From positions 5,186,622 to 5,250,621 of the forward strand of contig NW_023998431.1 of NCBI RefSeq assembly GCF_014805625.2: 64,000 nt of DNA. The letters are read 5' to 3'. Shown here piece after piece: positions 1-10,779 of this stretch (position 1 is its first letter; the number at the start of each line of letters is the position of its first letter). The notes under the pieces were generated by a model, which had not been told where the DNA came from, ran no database searches, and saw only the letters and a list, made by a program, of their open reading frames with translations. The translations under genes were made by a program, and so were the position numbers. This DNA is from Glossina fuscipes (Eukaryota > Arthropoda > Insecta > Diptera > Glossinidae).

Positions 1-1742
1 CTCCTGAACAATGTTTTCCTTTATATTTACTATAAACATTTAGACGGTAAGTTAAGAAAACCTATTTTACACTTTTCGTTTAACGAAGGTGTCTTTCTTC
101 ATTTTCTTTTGTTTTAATGCATTTATCACAATATTTATGTACTTTGCGCAATTTTTAATTAAATTTGTTTTGTTTTAAATCGTTGTTTATCGATGTTTTA
201 AAATTTCTTTAGAAAACTTGAACTAAATAAAATGTTTACAATAAATTGAATGTAAATGGTAGGCACATGTGTAGAAATGCAGAATTTTTAATAAAAACAA
301 CTACGAAAACTATATCCGTCTTAATTGGCCATTATATGCCAAACATATATAAGAAAATAGGTAAATATCCTAAGAATGTTCCGATAATCAGGACATTACT
401 GAGGGACTTGTGGAATTGTCAAGCAGATTTGCTTGGTCGACAAGACTAAAAGCTTATCTATATCTAGGAATCTATTTGTATGTAGAATTAGCCTGTCAAT
501 GGGTAGTGTGATATAATTCTCATCTTGTGATATAATTCTCATCTGACAGGCTACCGGCAAAAGCTCACTAGGAAAGCGGCAAGAGGTTATTTATCAAAAT
601 GTCGCATATTTGATTCATTTAACCGTTTAATATATAAGAACACTTTAACGTTGTATGCTATAACAATATTTTTTTAAAAGTTTCGTTTTTCCACTTTTTA
701 AACATCATAAGTCTAGCGCATACGCATTCACATTTGATCTGTGAATCTAAACTTAGAACATAACTGGCTCAGTTAACAGTTCAGTATCTCAATTTTTGCG
801 GCTCTGATTAGCAGGAATATAGACGATATTCAAATAAAGAGGAATAGACGAACATTACTAAGAATGGTCAGAGTCTGAACCGAATCGGAAATATATGGTG
901 TATTCGGTCTTCAAACAGATTGACAAATTTAATATATTCGTATATTCGTTACGGTCATAAGTCGAAAATTTTTTATATCTCTGAGATTGAGTCACCAAAA
1001 CTAGAAGTAATTGGAACTCTGCTTTTAACCTTAATCATCAAATCATTAATCAAAAAATATATGTATAAGTTTGCACTTTTCATCACAAATTACGTTAATG
1101 AAATTTCCAATGACAGACAACTTAGCTAAACTGTGAAACGAAGTTGAAATGATCCAGTGTGATCCAGAGACATCGACCAAGAATATAATGTCTCGGAACC
1201 GCATTTACTTTCGGGAATTATTTCATACAAGCTTTCTAGTGTTTTTCTCAGGTTTTCAGTTCGTAATTATCTACTATTGAATTACTTGATAGAGCTGGAA
1301 TCATGACTGAGCATCTATTACTAAAAACATTATTCAGTTACATCAAGTTTACGTGGATTACAGCTAATTTGTTGTCGTTACAATCCTCTCTATGCAAACT
1401 TCAGTTAGTGGTTAGCCTTCATGCCGATAGAGTGTTAATGTAAAGAAAATAGGAACGTAGGGAGGGGTGGCAGATGATGGTGTTCCTAATGATAGTGAAT
1501 TTATCTACTACGCGATAATCTCCCGCATATGATTTCAATGAGATATCGTGGCCAGTCACACAAACACGCAGTCCATCACTTAGCAAATACATCGAGTTAT
1601 TGAAATAAAGAAAAAAAGTGAAAGACAGATAGACGCCTTTACTCTTACATGTAATGTTTAAAAATTTTTTTAAAAATATTTAGGAAAGTAAAAAATAAAA
1701 TGACGACTTTCTCTCGAATTTTTCCCATCTTCTCTTTTACAG
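1..1742. other. AT-rich sequence upstream of the first recognised exon
   Basis: No exon can be supported here. The stretch is probably intron or 5' flank of the gene whose coding exon opens at 1743, because that exon starts directly after a splice acceptor and has no start codon of its own. The longest open frames (246-449 and 920-1129) have no recognisable domain and low-complexity codon use. A small repeat structure lies at 489-553 and is listed separately. The missing first exon(s) could be in this stretch or left of the window. Confidence 0.5.
489..553. repeat. 19-bp perfect tandem repeat inside a 10-bp inverted repeat
   Basis: The unit tgtgatataattctcatct occurs twice without mismatch (507-525 and 526-544). 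The pair is bracketed by tagcctgtca (489-498) and its exact reverse complement tgacaggcta (544-553). The arrangement looks like the relic of a small foldback or of replication slippage. No function is apparent. Confidence 0.8.
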
Positions 1743-2551
1743 GAAGAACGCAAAGCCAATGGACGTTTGGTAGCAGTAATATTAGCTTCATTGGTAATAT
1801 TTTTAGCAATATATCATGCCTGGATACGTAAGTCCGGCTTATTAGCTGGCATATTGGTGCCTGCCGTCATAATGATTTCTTTTGGCGGCTGGGTAGTTGT
1901 CTTAACTAAACGCGATAAAGCAAGACGTGCTTTATTTGTAAGTTAGAAAACAAACCAATTATTTGTCTAACATTTGTATAGCATTTTATTTATTTTTTAT
2001 TTATTGCTTAGGAGAAATATCTAGAAGAAGTTGCTATGAAAAATAAACGAGAATTGGAAGCTAAAGCTAAATTAAAACAATTTAAAAAAACCGGCGATAA
2101 ACGTAGACTATCCAAAGATACAATATCGCTACATTACGAAAACGAATTGAATAAAGAAAAATCCAATAATAATACATTATTGCAGCCACTTGAATTTGCA
2201 AATATTGTCGTTACAAGTGCTACACGGCATGAGCATCCTAAACATCGTAAACACCGAGAGCAGTTACTGTTGGGTCAAAATGCTGCTAAGGCTTCTCATT
2301 ATGCAACGAAAGATTTGCGTTTCAAAAGACCCAGTTTACGACAGAAATTATTCGGTTCAAAGGGAGTATATCAAATGCAGCAGCAACAAAAGCAACAGCA
2401 ACAACAGAGTCGAAAAATATCATTTACGATATCAAAGACGAAAAATCAACAAAATGATCCGAAAACGTTGACGCAATTAAAACGTAAACGTTTACAACGT
2501 CACAATGCCCTAATTGTACCGACCATGGTACGCACAAGTTCTGCCCCATGA
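1743..2551 (+). CDS. Unidentified two-pass membrane protein with a long basic tail (last two exons)
   Basis: Two coding exons, 1743-1937 and 2012-2551, join in frame (both phase 0) across a 74-bp intron with GTAAGT donor and TTGCTTAG acceptor. Together they encode 244 residues before the TGA at 2549-2551. The first 65 residues hold two hydrophobic segments: about 9-25 (LVAVILASLVIFLAIYH) and about 32-54 (GLLAGILVP through GGWVVVL). They are separated by only six residues (AWIRKS), so a tight hairpin in the membrane is likely. A charged helical stretch rich in E and K follows, then a strongly basic tail with a glutamine-rich run (MQQQQKQQQQQ, near residue 185). The N-terminal exon(s) are not seen. 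I do not recognise the family. Clean splice sites, phase-0 joins and the abrupt hydrophobic-to-basic layout support a real gene. The function is unknown, and whether the tail is cytosolic is inferred from its charge only. Confidence 0.8.
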
Positions 2552-2826
2552 TTTTTTATACGTCGCGTTTGCCTACTGCAGCAAACGTTGCTTAAACGTT
2601 CCTTACATTGAACGGGAAATCACATAAAGGAAAGTCGTTAAATCTGAAATGTTTACATTTTAAAAATAAAAATGTGTTTATGAGTTTTTTATACTGATAC
2701 TGGGTACGTGCGTTACTTTTATGATCTTTTTTTTCTTATTTTGTTTTGTTCTTTCTTGTTTCTGGGTCGCAATTATAATTTTTAGTTATATTTCTCTTCT
2801 TTCTTCCTTTGGCTCTTTTAAATAAA
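2552..2826 (+). terminator. 3' UTR with two candidate poly(A) signals
   Basis: AATAAA occurs at 2665-2670 and again at 2821-2826 after the stop codon of the membrane-protein gene. A T-rich, GT-containing stretch follows the first one and could serve as the downstream element. Which site is used cannot be told from sequence. Confidence 0.5.
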
Positions 2827-3253
2827 ACAACAACAAAAATTTATGTAATTACCCGCAATTTTAAATCTTCCATAGCAATTATCAATATTTTTATTTTTTG
2901 TTTTTATTTACTCAATAACGAACAGTTGAATGGAAAGCAATAGAAAAATACTAAAAGCAAGGAAGAAATTATATTCGACTGATATCGAAATGTTAATATC
3001 CGCCATTCGATTGGTTAAAAAACGGAGTTTTCAAAAATAAATAATTAAGTAAATGAACAACAAAGATAATAAACATATCTACGAATAATATGCCTATAAC
3101 AATCGGTCAATAATTCGCGGGACGAAGTAAAAAAAATCTTTTTTCTTCAAAATCTGCTATTATTCCTCAAGAGTGATACAATTCATCGAACGCTCCAGTA
3201 ATCTGCAAAATGCGGTTTAGTTTCTACAATGATAGTATTTGATACAAAGCTTT

Positions 3254-3463
3254 TCACTTGGAGTACCGTTTCAAGACTTGCAAATTAGATAGCAGAAGCT
3301 GGGGGCCAGATGTGAGCAATCCGACGAGCGGAGCAGGAAGTAAAATTTCATTTCGTTCAATTTTGCCATCGTAGACTGCGAGTTGGGGCCGCGTGCCCTT
3401 GCTACATTTTTTATAAGCAGGGTATCCATTTAAAAACAGCTCTCTTCTGCCCGACATTTGCAT
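3254..3463 (-). pseudogene. Weak FLYWCH-like zinc-finger remnant
   Basis: A 69-residue open frame contains GRRELFLNGYPAYKKCSKGTR. This resembles the opening of FLYWCH domains (hydrophobic-x-GY-x-YKK-x-(S/T)KG-x-R), followed by a segment where WxC and the later Cys/His ligands would be expected but are absent. FLYWCH domains occur in fly transposons and in a few regulators. With the metal ligands missing this is at best a decayed fragment, and chance similarity is possible. Confidence 0.22.
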
Positions 3464-4014
3464 GCAAAATAGTGAATAAACTACCCTTTGGCCTCGTTAG
3501 GACGTCAGCTATCTCTTGCAACTCCAGGTTTCAATTATTGACGATAACATTCTGGCTCTTTTCACTGGCGTTCAGCCTCATCCTTAAAGTCGACAAACCA
3601 CCAAGAAACTATCGTTGTCAGCGAAGAATAATAACCACAAGACTTTTTTCAAATCAAAGCTGAATTTGGGCGGTGTGCTTTCCCATCAAACAGCAAAGTT
3701 TAATCGAAACGCGAAAGTCGAATATTTTGCACTGCTTTGAAAACGAGAAAAGCTGTGTCTTTAAAACCGCCGTAAGTTTCAAAGAAATCATTAAAAAATA
3801 CTTATGAAGTTTAGTAGGCTTAGTGGTTTGTTGTGACTGGCTCTCCAAAAAAAAAATTTCGAATGTTTGTTAGTGACGACATCTAAGTGTTTTATTCCAA
3901 GAATTATTGGCTCACGTATTTTTTTTTTTGTAATATGCCCAAACATTCATGGGATGGCCCCTATTCATTTAACACTGTTTTTGTCAGAAAGAAGAGAGGA
4001 ATGACACAGAAATA

Positions 4015-4130
4015 GGTGTGTGCCCAATCAATAAATGTTATGCGTTTGTCTACCGAGCTCTCACCACAGCTATGACTAAAAGACTCTACCGCACTTGAGA
4101 TTTGAATCCGCAAGGACTGACTTGAGCATA
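4015..4130 (-). repeat. SINE-like copy A, tRNA-derived (degenerate)
   Basis: On the minus strand the stretch carries a Pol III B-box-like GGATTCAAATCTC, then AAGTGCGGTAGAGTC, a body, and a second conserved block at 4015-4043. Both blocks are shared with the copy at 6437-6560, and the first is also shared with the complete SINE at 40002-40186. The A-box end is worn away. Confidence 0.55.
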
Positions 4131-4149
4131 TGATATCGGCTTAAAACAT

Positions 4150-6420
4150 GACTATCTATCATATACGATAATTGTATATACAAATTTTCGATGTTTAAAA
4201 CTGTAAGAGGCGCAACACATCACTCAGGAAATAAAGACGGCATTGCCCTGTACTGCCGAAAAAACATACGTAATATATTTACACACTGTTTGACTATACT
4301 CGCCAAGCGATTTATATTGAACTTATCAAATTTTTGCAAACCATAGAAATGTAAATCGGAAACTCGAAAGACATTTATTTCATACTTGATTAACGTAAAG
4401 GGCGGGATCGTCTCAGTCATGTCTTATTGTTTGCCAGTTCATCTCTAAAAGTCACCAATACGATCTCAAGATTTTGTTTAGCCCGATAGACGAGCTCCCA
4501 AATCTTCTTTCAGTACTCTAGTCAGATTATGCTTGAAAAAATAAAGCCGAACACAGACTATATAGATACTGTACAATTACCTATAAAGTGTTCTCGATTT
4601 GTACCAAAATACGATTTAAAATACGTACGGAATGGAGACATCTTCTTTGCGTCAGCGTTATTAAATTCAACCTAAAACGAATGCAATTTCTTTCTTGTTT
4701 ATATAACATTTTTTCACAATTGTGGATGAGCGTGCGGTTTGCTTTAACTGATTTTTATATAGGATGTTTGCAGTAAAAAAAAAAGCTTGAGATCAAACTC
4801 CCTGCTGCAAACTAATTTCTAATTTAAAGAAGGGAAAATCAATACCGAAGAAGACCTAGTGAGCGGCTTAGTAAAAAAGAGTGAAGAAAAAAAGATACGA
4901 AAACATATTTATTCTTTTCATAGAGGTTTTGATGTGGAACAGACATAAAAACATTTACATATACAATTCTTACATCCACTACGGTTATATATGTAAATTA
5001 TGGCATCTCCGACACACGCTCTATTCATTACAATCGAAAAATGTATTATGTCTTCAGTGTTAGATGCAGAGGAACAGCAGGAACATTGCGCTATCATTAT
5101 TTTGATCCCTAAAAATTCTTTTGGAAAAAATTTTGTTTACAATCAACAAAGAAATTCTTTAAAAGTATTTCAAATTAATGTTTCAGCACGATACATAGCG
5201 GCTCAACTAAACAAACTAATAATATAGCGTTCGCTAAATGTTATGACTATAATTACAAAAAATGAAAAGAAACAAGAAAAAAGGAACGGAATAAGTAAAT
5301 AAAATAAAACAAAAATGCATCGAACAATAGCTGAGGATATTTTAGACAAAATTTACTATAACTACAATTACGTCTCTGACTATCTGTGACGTGAATGTTT
5401 TAGCGAAAATTCAAGGTGAAATTTTATTTATTTTATTTACATATATAAACATTCTTTTACCAATAATAAACATTGTTTATAGATCATTTGAAGTTTATCT
5501 GAAATTAACAAAAAAAAAACAAAAACAATATATACATACATATGTATATATATATATATATATATGCATATCTAAATACGAATAATACGTGTCTTTACTT
5601 CGATTAAAATAATTGACAAAAATAGATCTTAAATAGCCACCTCACTCATTTTATTCACTAAACACTATCAATAGCGTATTGGCGCCCAATGCCAAACTTT
5701 GAATGTGTTATTGAAACATGTATTGCTTCTCGTTTGATAGAGTAAATCATGGCCTACTTATCTTTAAACTTATTTTATACAGTTGTATGTTCCTTGTTCC
5801 TTTCGCTTTAGCGAAAAGAGGCATAGTTCTATTTGGCTTTCCATAACGAAGTTACCTGGTCCTCCTCGCCTTCGTTTTACTCACAAATAATCTACCATCC
5901 GTGGTTCAGCAGTCACGTATTTTTATATATGTCGACAATGTCAAACTGTCTCTTTCATCTGACACATGAACAAACTCTGTCTAAAGCAAAATTTAGAAGC
6001 TTTAGTGGGTTGGAGTAGAGCAAAGGTTATGCCTCTTAGTAGATGTAAAAAATTATTATTTTGTAAGACCTCACCTTTCATCCGCATATAAGTTTAGCTG
6101 TAAATAAAGTCAGGCATAATCTAGGATTTATTAAAAAAGTCGTCTCGAGAATTTTGCGACCTTCACATAACTGGAAGTTGGTTAGGCCAACACACTAAAA
6201 TATACATTGAGAGTTTGGTCTCCAAGTTATGAATATCGAACTGATATAATGCGGTGCGTCTGGAAAGAAATTCTTATTTTTGTGTCACAAAGGCTAGGAT
6301 GGAAGCTCACTGGTATTTTGATTTGATATGATAGCCCGGTGATTTTTTTTGATGTAGATCGAGCACTCAACACATGTTCGCTTTCCGCAACATGGCAACA
6401 CGGTAACGGTTGTGAGGTGA
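4150..6420. other. Gene-poor AT-rich stretch
   Basis: Only short unsupported open frames are present. A (TA)n-like microsatellite lies around 5530-5570. I see no domain, splice structure or RNA gene. Confidence 0.5.
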
Positions 6421-6436
6421 CAGCCGCAATCTAGTA

Positions 6437-6580
6437 GGTATGCGTCCAGTCGGTAAGTGTTATGCCATCACCAATTGAGCACCTAGTATATTTGCGACCA
6501 AAATGAACTCTACCGCATTTAAAATTTGAAACACTGACTTGGTATTTGCGATTCGTACCTATCAGCTACTCGTACGGATC
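6437..6580 (-). repeat. SINE-like copy B, same subfamily as copy A
   Basis: The 29-nt block 6437-6465 matches 4015-4043 with only transition differences. The block with GCGGTAGAGTTC (reverse complement near 6505-6535) repeats the B-box flank of copy A and of the complete SINE at 40 kb. Spacing between the two blocks is similar in A and B. The B box itself has decayed (TTTCAAATTTT). Confidence 0.5.
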
Positions 6581-7055
6581 CATCGATTGGTCAATCTTTG
6601 AAGTTTTCATACACAGGTCTTGCATTTGAAGTTGTCTTTGTTACTAAACTAGCAACTAGAATACATATATTTTCGATCAGCATCATATTTTAAATCGATT
6701 TAACCATGTCCGTCTGTCCGTTTGTGTAATGTCTGTTGCAAACATTCTCATGGCCGCAAAAAATGAAGCTATCGACTATAAATGTGGCAGAAAATTTGAA
6801 GTGCTAGAACACGGTTTGGTATAGAAAATAAGCCAAATCGGTTGAAGGACACGCGTACAGAATCACGTAAACTGAGAATACCTCTGTCTTTCAAAAAAAA
6901 TAAAAAATTACTTTTTTGCTTATAAGCTATAGCAGATAAATGTACAAGAATTTGAACGCATATTCTATGGATGATGCTGTAATGCTTGTAGAAAAATGGA
7001 AAAAATTGATCACACATAGCCAATATGATAGTGCATCAAAATTTAATCATTAGAC
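6580..7055 (-). repeat. Dispersed repeat family 1, minus orientation
   Basis: About 370 bp (6690-7055) is clearly homologous to 49398-49772: both have gtccgtctgtcc-type tracts, then gtggccgcaaaaaatgaagc-like sequence, and end near a 'gtgcatcaaaatttaa' block. The reverse complement matches 35090-35330. It belongs to a common fly dispersed-repeat class with no coding capacity visible here. Confidence 0.7.
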
Positions 7056-8940
7056 CGCCTCTCACAAAGTAACGGCTTGATGATAATGTTTCAATATACC
7101 GTTATGAAAATCCCACGTTTGACAAAATGAGTTTTTATCTGTCGACGCAGATGAAGACTGGCGAAAAGATTAACAGCAATTCGCAGAACATAACTTGCTT
7201 GGAATACACAAGTCAAGAGAGTTGGATCGTTGTACTCAAACGGACCAGATTAGACGAGGTATTGTGCATATAAGTTCTTATTAACAATTTGTAAATAGAT
7301 TTCCTCAAAATTGTACGAAAAACCTATGCTATCCTAAAAATTACAATTCAATGGATGAATATTTAAAATTATATTTATGCATATTGTAGGAATATCATTC
7401 AGTTGTTTCGAAATTAAGTGTGAAATTCCTTTAAAATACTTATATAGTAGTTTAGGGAACCACATTTTAAGATTTAAACAAACCGATTATTTTGCGGATT
7501 TTTTCACATATTCTACCACATGATTGAAATCACTCGACGACTGAACGACGACAGTTCTTTGCAAAACAAAGTCGCTTTGCTAGCGTTTGGCGTCTTTCAT
7601 TCAAAACACTTATGGGCGATTTTGAACTAAGGGTCTCTCTAACCGAATATATTAATTAAAAATTTCACTATATTGTCGGCCACACGATATAATTCATTTT
7701 GATTTTTTCAAATTTTCAAAAAAAAAACAAGCAATTGGCTTGGCCTGGTAGCAATAACCATCGGTTCATAAAAAATAAATCGAGTTCCATTATTGCTCGA
7801 TTATTGAGATTTTTCTTTTGTAGTCAACAATGTATTTACGTCAGAAGCAAATGAGTGAACAAAGTAATCAAAGTACAGGCAATCACTTGTTACAACTGTT
7901 TTCTCTTTCTCAGGCAATTTTCAAATTCCTTACTGGGAAAATATTCCGTCTTTTGAGGTTTTCTCCCAAAGAACCCCTGGTTATCGTCCCAAGGAGCGAG
8001 CAAACATTAAAACCCGCACGAGTGTTCGTTACTAACAGAGGGAAAATGCGATTTTCCAGGTTAACGATGCAAACATTTCCTGAGCTGGTCTGATTCTTGC
8101 TATATGGGGCCGAAATCTTTCATAGTTAAAAGTCATGATACCATTATTTCTGGCATATCACGCGCTCTTTTTCTCGTCTTTTTTGTGGCAGTTGCATCAA
8201 TTATTGTTGGTAGCGCTCGTTAATGATGGTTCAACGTTCCGTTTCCTCTCAATTTTCTTTCATTTTTTGGTTTTTTCATTTTAATGGAATAATATATTTT
8301 TTTTAGGTAATTATAGAGTACTATTTTAGTTTTTGACTATTAATCTATGAAGTCTCGTTTGTGAAATATGCTCTTACCGTCATGAAATTGAAATTAATTC
8401 AATGTTTCGTCGTGTCGTGCATAGCTTGTAATGCGAACGTGTGCAATAACTTAAATTGAATAAGTTTCAGGGTGTTGTTAATAAAAAGTATGCTTGATAT
8501 GCCTTTAATAGACGTAAATATGAAAGAATATCGCAGTTTTCGCTCAAGATTTTTGTTTGATTTTCAAACGTAGCTTAATACCGTAGCTTAATCTAGTGTT
8601 TCTCCATAAGATCATCCACAATCGAGAGCCCGGATGTATATATGATGTAATGTTGTCAGACGACGAATTTAATCCTGCCTGATAACAAGTATTTATCATC
8701 ATCAACGTTATTCTTTGTTAACGCTGTAAACTTTATGAAAGTCGCCATTAAAACCATCTATATCTGTAATTTATAATTACATGTATATCTATGCTTCGAC
8801 CCAATACAGCATAACATAGTTGTTATCTGCCTTTATAGATTATCGTTGTTTGCAACTATGCATAGTCTTATTATTATAATAGTAATTAGTACTGCATAAA
8901 CTAAACTATGTCTAATACGAATTTTAATTATATGGTGTGA
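7056..8940. other. Gene-poor AT-rich stretch
   Basis: No supported gene. An open frame at 7830-8093 has no recognisable domain and no flanking splice context. I see no RNA gene or clear repeat. Confidence 0.5.
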
Positions 8941-8941
8941 T

Positions 8942-9190
8942 TCAGAAAAAAACTTTCTTTTTTTTGATCAAAACAAAAATCGATTTCTTTATAGTGTATA
9001 AAAATAACATTTTATCAAGAACAGTAGAATAAGCTCTCTTAAGTAGATTTAAGCTCTCAGTGATCTTACGAGCTGTCATTCGGCGGTTTGCCTCAAATAA
9101 TGCGCTGTCGTTATCAGCTCTTACTGGCCCTCCAGAAAGTGATGCAGAAGTGTCAACGCCATGAAGGCCACTGCCTTCATACGCATCCAA
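8942..9190 (-). pseudogene. Mariner-type transposase helix-turn-helix fragment
   Basis: The minus-strand frame includes ALFEANRRMTARKITESLNL, which matches the second helix-turn-helix of mariner transposases (EAN-R-TTREIAE-LN pattern). After that the reading breaks into low-complexity IKK-rich sequence with no catalytic D residues. It is a dead fragment of a Tc1/mariner element, abutting the 10-N gap at its upstream side. Confidence 0.5.
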
Positions 9191-9231
9191 TAATTTTATT
9201 TTTGCTTGAACATCATTTTTAAATTTTCGTT

Positions 9232-9241
9232 NNNNNNNNNN
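9232..9241. other. 10-N assembly gap with palindromic flanks
   Basis: Ten unknown bases. The 11 bases to the left (9221-9231, aaattttcgtt) are the exact reverse complement of the 11 to the right (9242-9252). The gap therefore sits at the centre of an inverted repeat, a typical place for assemblies to break or fold back. Confidence 0.95.
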
Positions 9242-9642
9242 AACGAAAATTTTAGCGAAGAATCAAACAACATTTTTCCTGCAGCTATCAAATATATTAA
9301 GATCGTGCACCTTAAATGTGCAGTTGGCTTTAAAAAACTAACATTAAATCCACTATTGTAAAAATTGTTCTTAGATAACAAATTCTACAGGTATTAGTGT
9401 ACAATATCTTAAATGTACTTTAGATGTACGCTCAACAGAAGCCAAGGACATAGTCTACACAAGCCCCTAAAAAATTCAATTTTAACCTGACAAAATTTGA
9501 TAGAAAACTGTGTGAATAAGCGGATTATTCTGAATTCCCAGCTGGAAAACGTTCTCTGTCCAACACCTATATTCCTGTATTAAAGAAATTTCAAATTAAA
9601 TTCATTGCCTACTTACAATATTTAATTTGTCTCCATTGAAAG

Positions 9643-9840
9643 TAAACACGAAAAGCTTTGATGTACTTTGTTACTCGTATATATGCACATTCGGTCCAGC
9701 GACTTGAACCTGTAGAAGCAGACTCAAAAAGCGGAACAGATTTGTCAAAATGGACAGATATGGACGAATTTTTTAAAAATTTCGAGCAGAATTTTCGCAT
9801 ACACCCGTCGTGGAAAAGAAAATTAATCATAACAAAATGA
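9643..9840 (+). other. Coding-looking orphan open frame
   Basis: A frame that opens after an AG and runs to a TGA encodes about 65 residues with balanced composition, including LSKWTDMDEFFKNFEQNF and RIHPSWKRKLIITK. It reads more like real protein than the surrounding AT-rich noise. I do not recognise it, there is no convincing start or donor site, and a decayed exon of a host or viral gene is possible. Confidence 0.3.
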
Positions 9841-9912
9841 GTTCCAATCAGAAATGTGAGAGAGATAAAAGGATTATTTATAGTAAAGGATAAGAGGATA
9901 TTCAAAAATATT

Positions 9913-10172
9913 TCTGGAAGGCAAAATTTAAGTTTGTTTAGCTTGTTTGAAAAATATTTTCACAAAGATTCACGTGCTAAAAATTAATATAAATGGAACT
10001 TTCTGGTTTGGTTGTGGTAAAGTCGCAAATTTGACTAGTCGGTTTCATAGTCGGTTGCTGATACGATGCTAAACTTCCAAAAAATGAAAAAATAGTTCTG
10101 GAAAACAGAATTTAACCTTGTTTGACTTGCTTGATTTTCATAAAGATTCGCATGATATAAATGAATATAGGA
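9913..10172. repeat. Diverged direct repeat of about 80 bp
   Basis: The stretch from 9913 (ttctggaaggcaaaatttaa, then a gtttagcttg / caaagattcacg / ataaatgga block) recurs at about 10094-10172 (gttctggaaaacagaattta and matching downstream blocks) with many substitutions. It separates two orphan open frames. Origin unknown. Confidence 0.55.
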
Positions 10173-10431
10173 GGAAGGAATTCATAAAAGAAATATTATA
10201 GTTTTTTTACAGCATTTTAAAGCTACTTTAATATAGATTCATGCGGTATTTACATTATTTTGATTTACAATGCTACAAATATTGTAAGTTTTCAAACTCC
10301 GACTTACTACGCTTTTAAATCCAATCATTGTTTGATGCCAACTATTTAAAAGAACTACTTTAGTGCCTTTTCAGAGCTTTGGTAATTATCTGGTAAATAT
10401 ATTTGCTTGTTAAATTCTTATTTATTTTCAG

Positions 10432-10692
10432 ACCCACAAGTTTAATTTGGACGGGAACAATAAGCAATTTCTCTGTTTTTGTAACACCATCAAACATTTA
10501 GAAGCCTTTTGGGGGGCTGACACAATGCGAGTTATTCCCATTCTCGATTTGCAAAACTTTACGGAAATTAACAGATCACACGGTTTTGTATGCATATGTA
10601 CAAATATATTTTGTTTTCTTTGGTATGTTGAATGGAGATGGACTAAGCCAATAGATTTGTGGCTTATATGTCCAGGTAATAAACTATCGTAA
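10432..10692 (+). other. Orphan exon-like open frame behind a splice acceptor
   Basis: A good acceptor (tatttattttcag, ending 10431) is followed by 86 open codons, with HKFNLDGNNKQFLCFC and GADTMRVIPILDLQNFTEIN. Composition is protein-like up to about residue 55. The remaining codons run into the 100-nt retroposon copy (10622-10721), so the true exon, if any, was cut or disrupted there. No family was recognised. It could be a relic of the same locus as the frame at 9643-9840. Confidence 0.3.
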
Positions 10693-10721
10693 TTTTTGGT
10701 CACAATTATGTACAAAACGTA
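10622..10721 (-). repeat. 100-nt retroposon family, copy 1
   Basis: This matches 20135-20234 at 98 of 100 positions by eye. The RNA strand is minus: an A-rich tail (TTTCTTTTGTTTT-type on plus) lies at the low-coordinate end just before 10622. It contains a hairpin with TGGAC..AAGCCA / TGGCTTAGTCCA arms. No target duplication is evident for this copy. It sits between the orphan exon and the 3' end of the I-clade LINE. Confidence 0.75.
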
Positions 10722-10779
10722 ACGAAAAAAAAGAGCGGCCGTAATAACTGGAGCCAGCATGTTAAGTGTAATTGTGTGT

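Noticed and set aside
246..449. 67-codon open frame near the window start
   Set aside because: No domain, no splice context and no link to the membrane-protein exon at 1743; open frames of this size are common by chance in this sequence.
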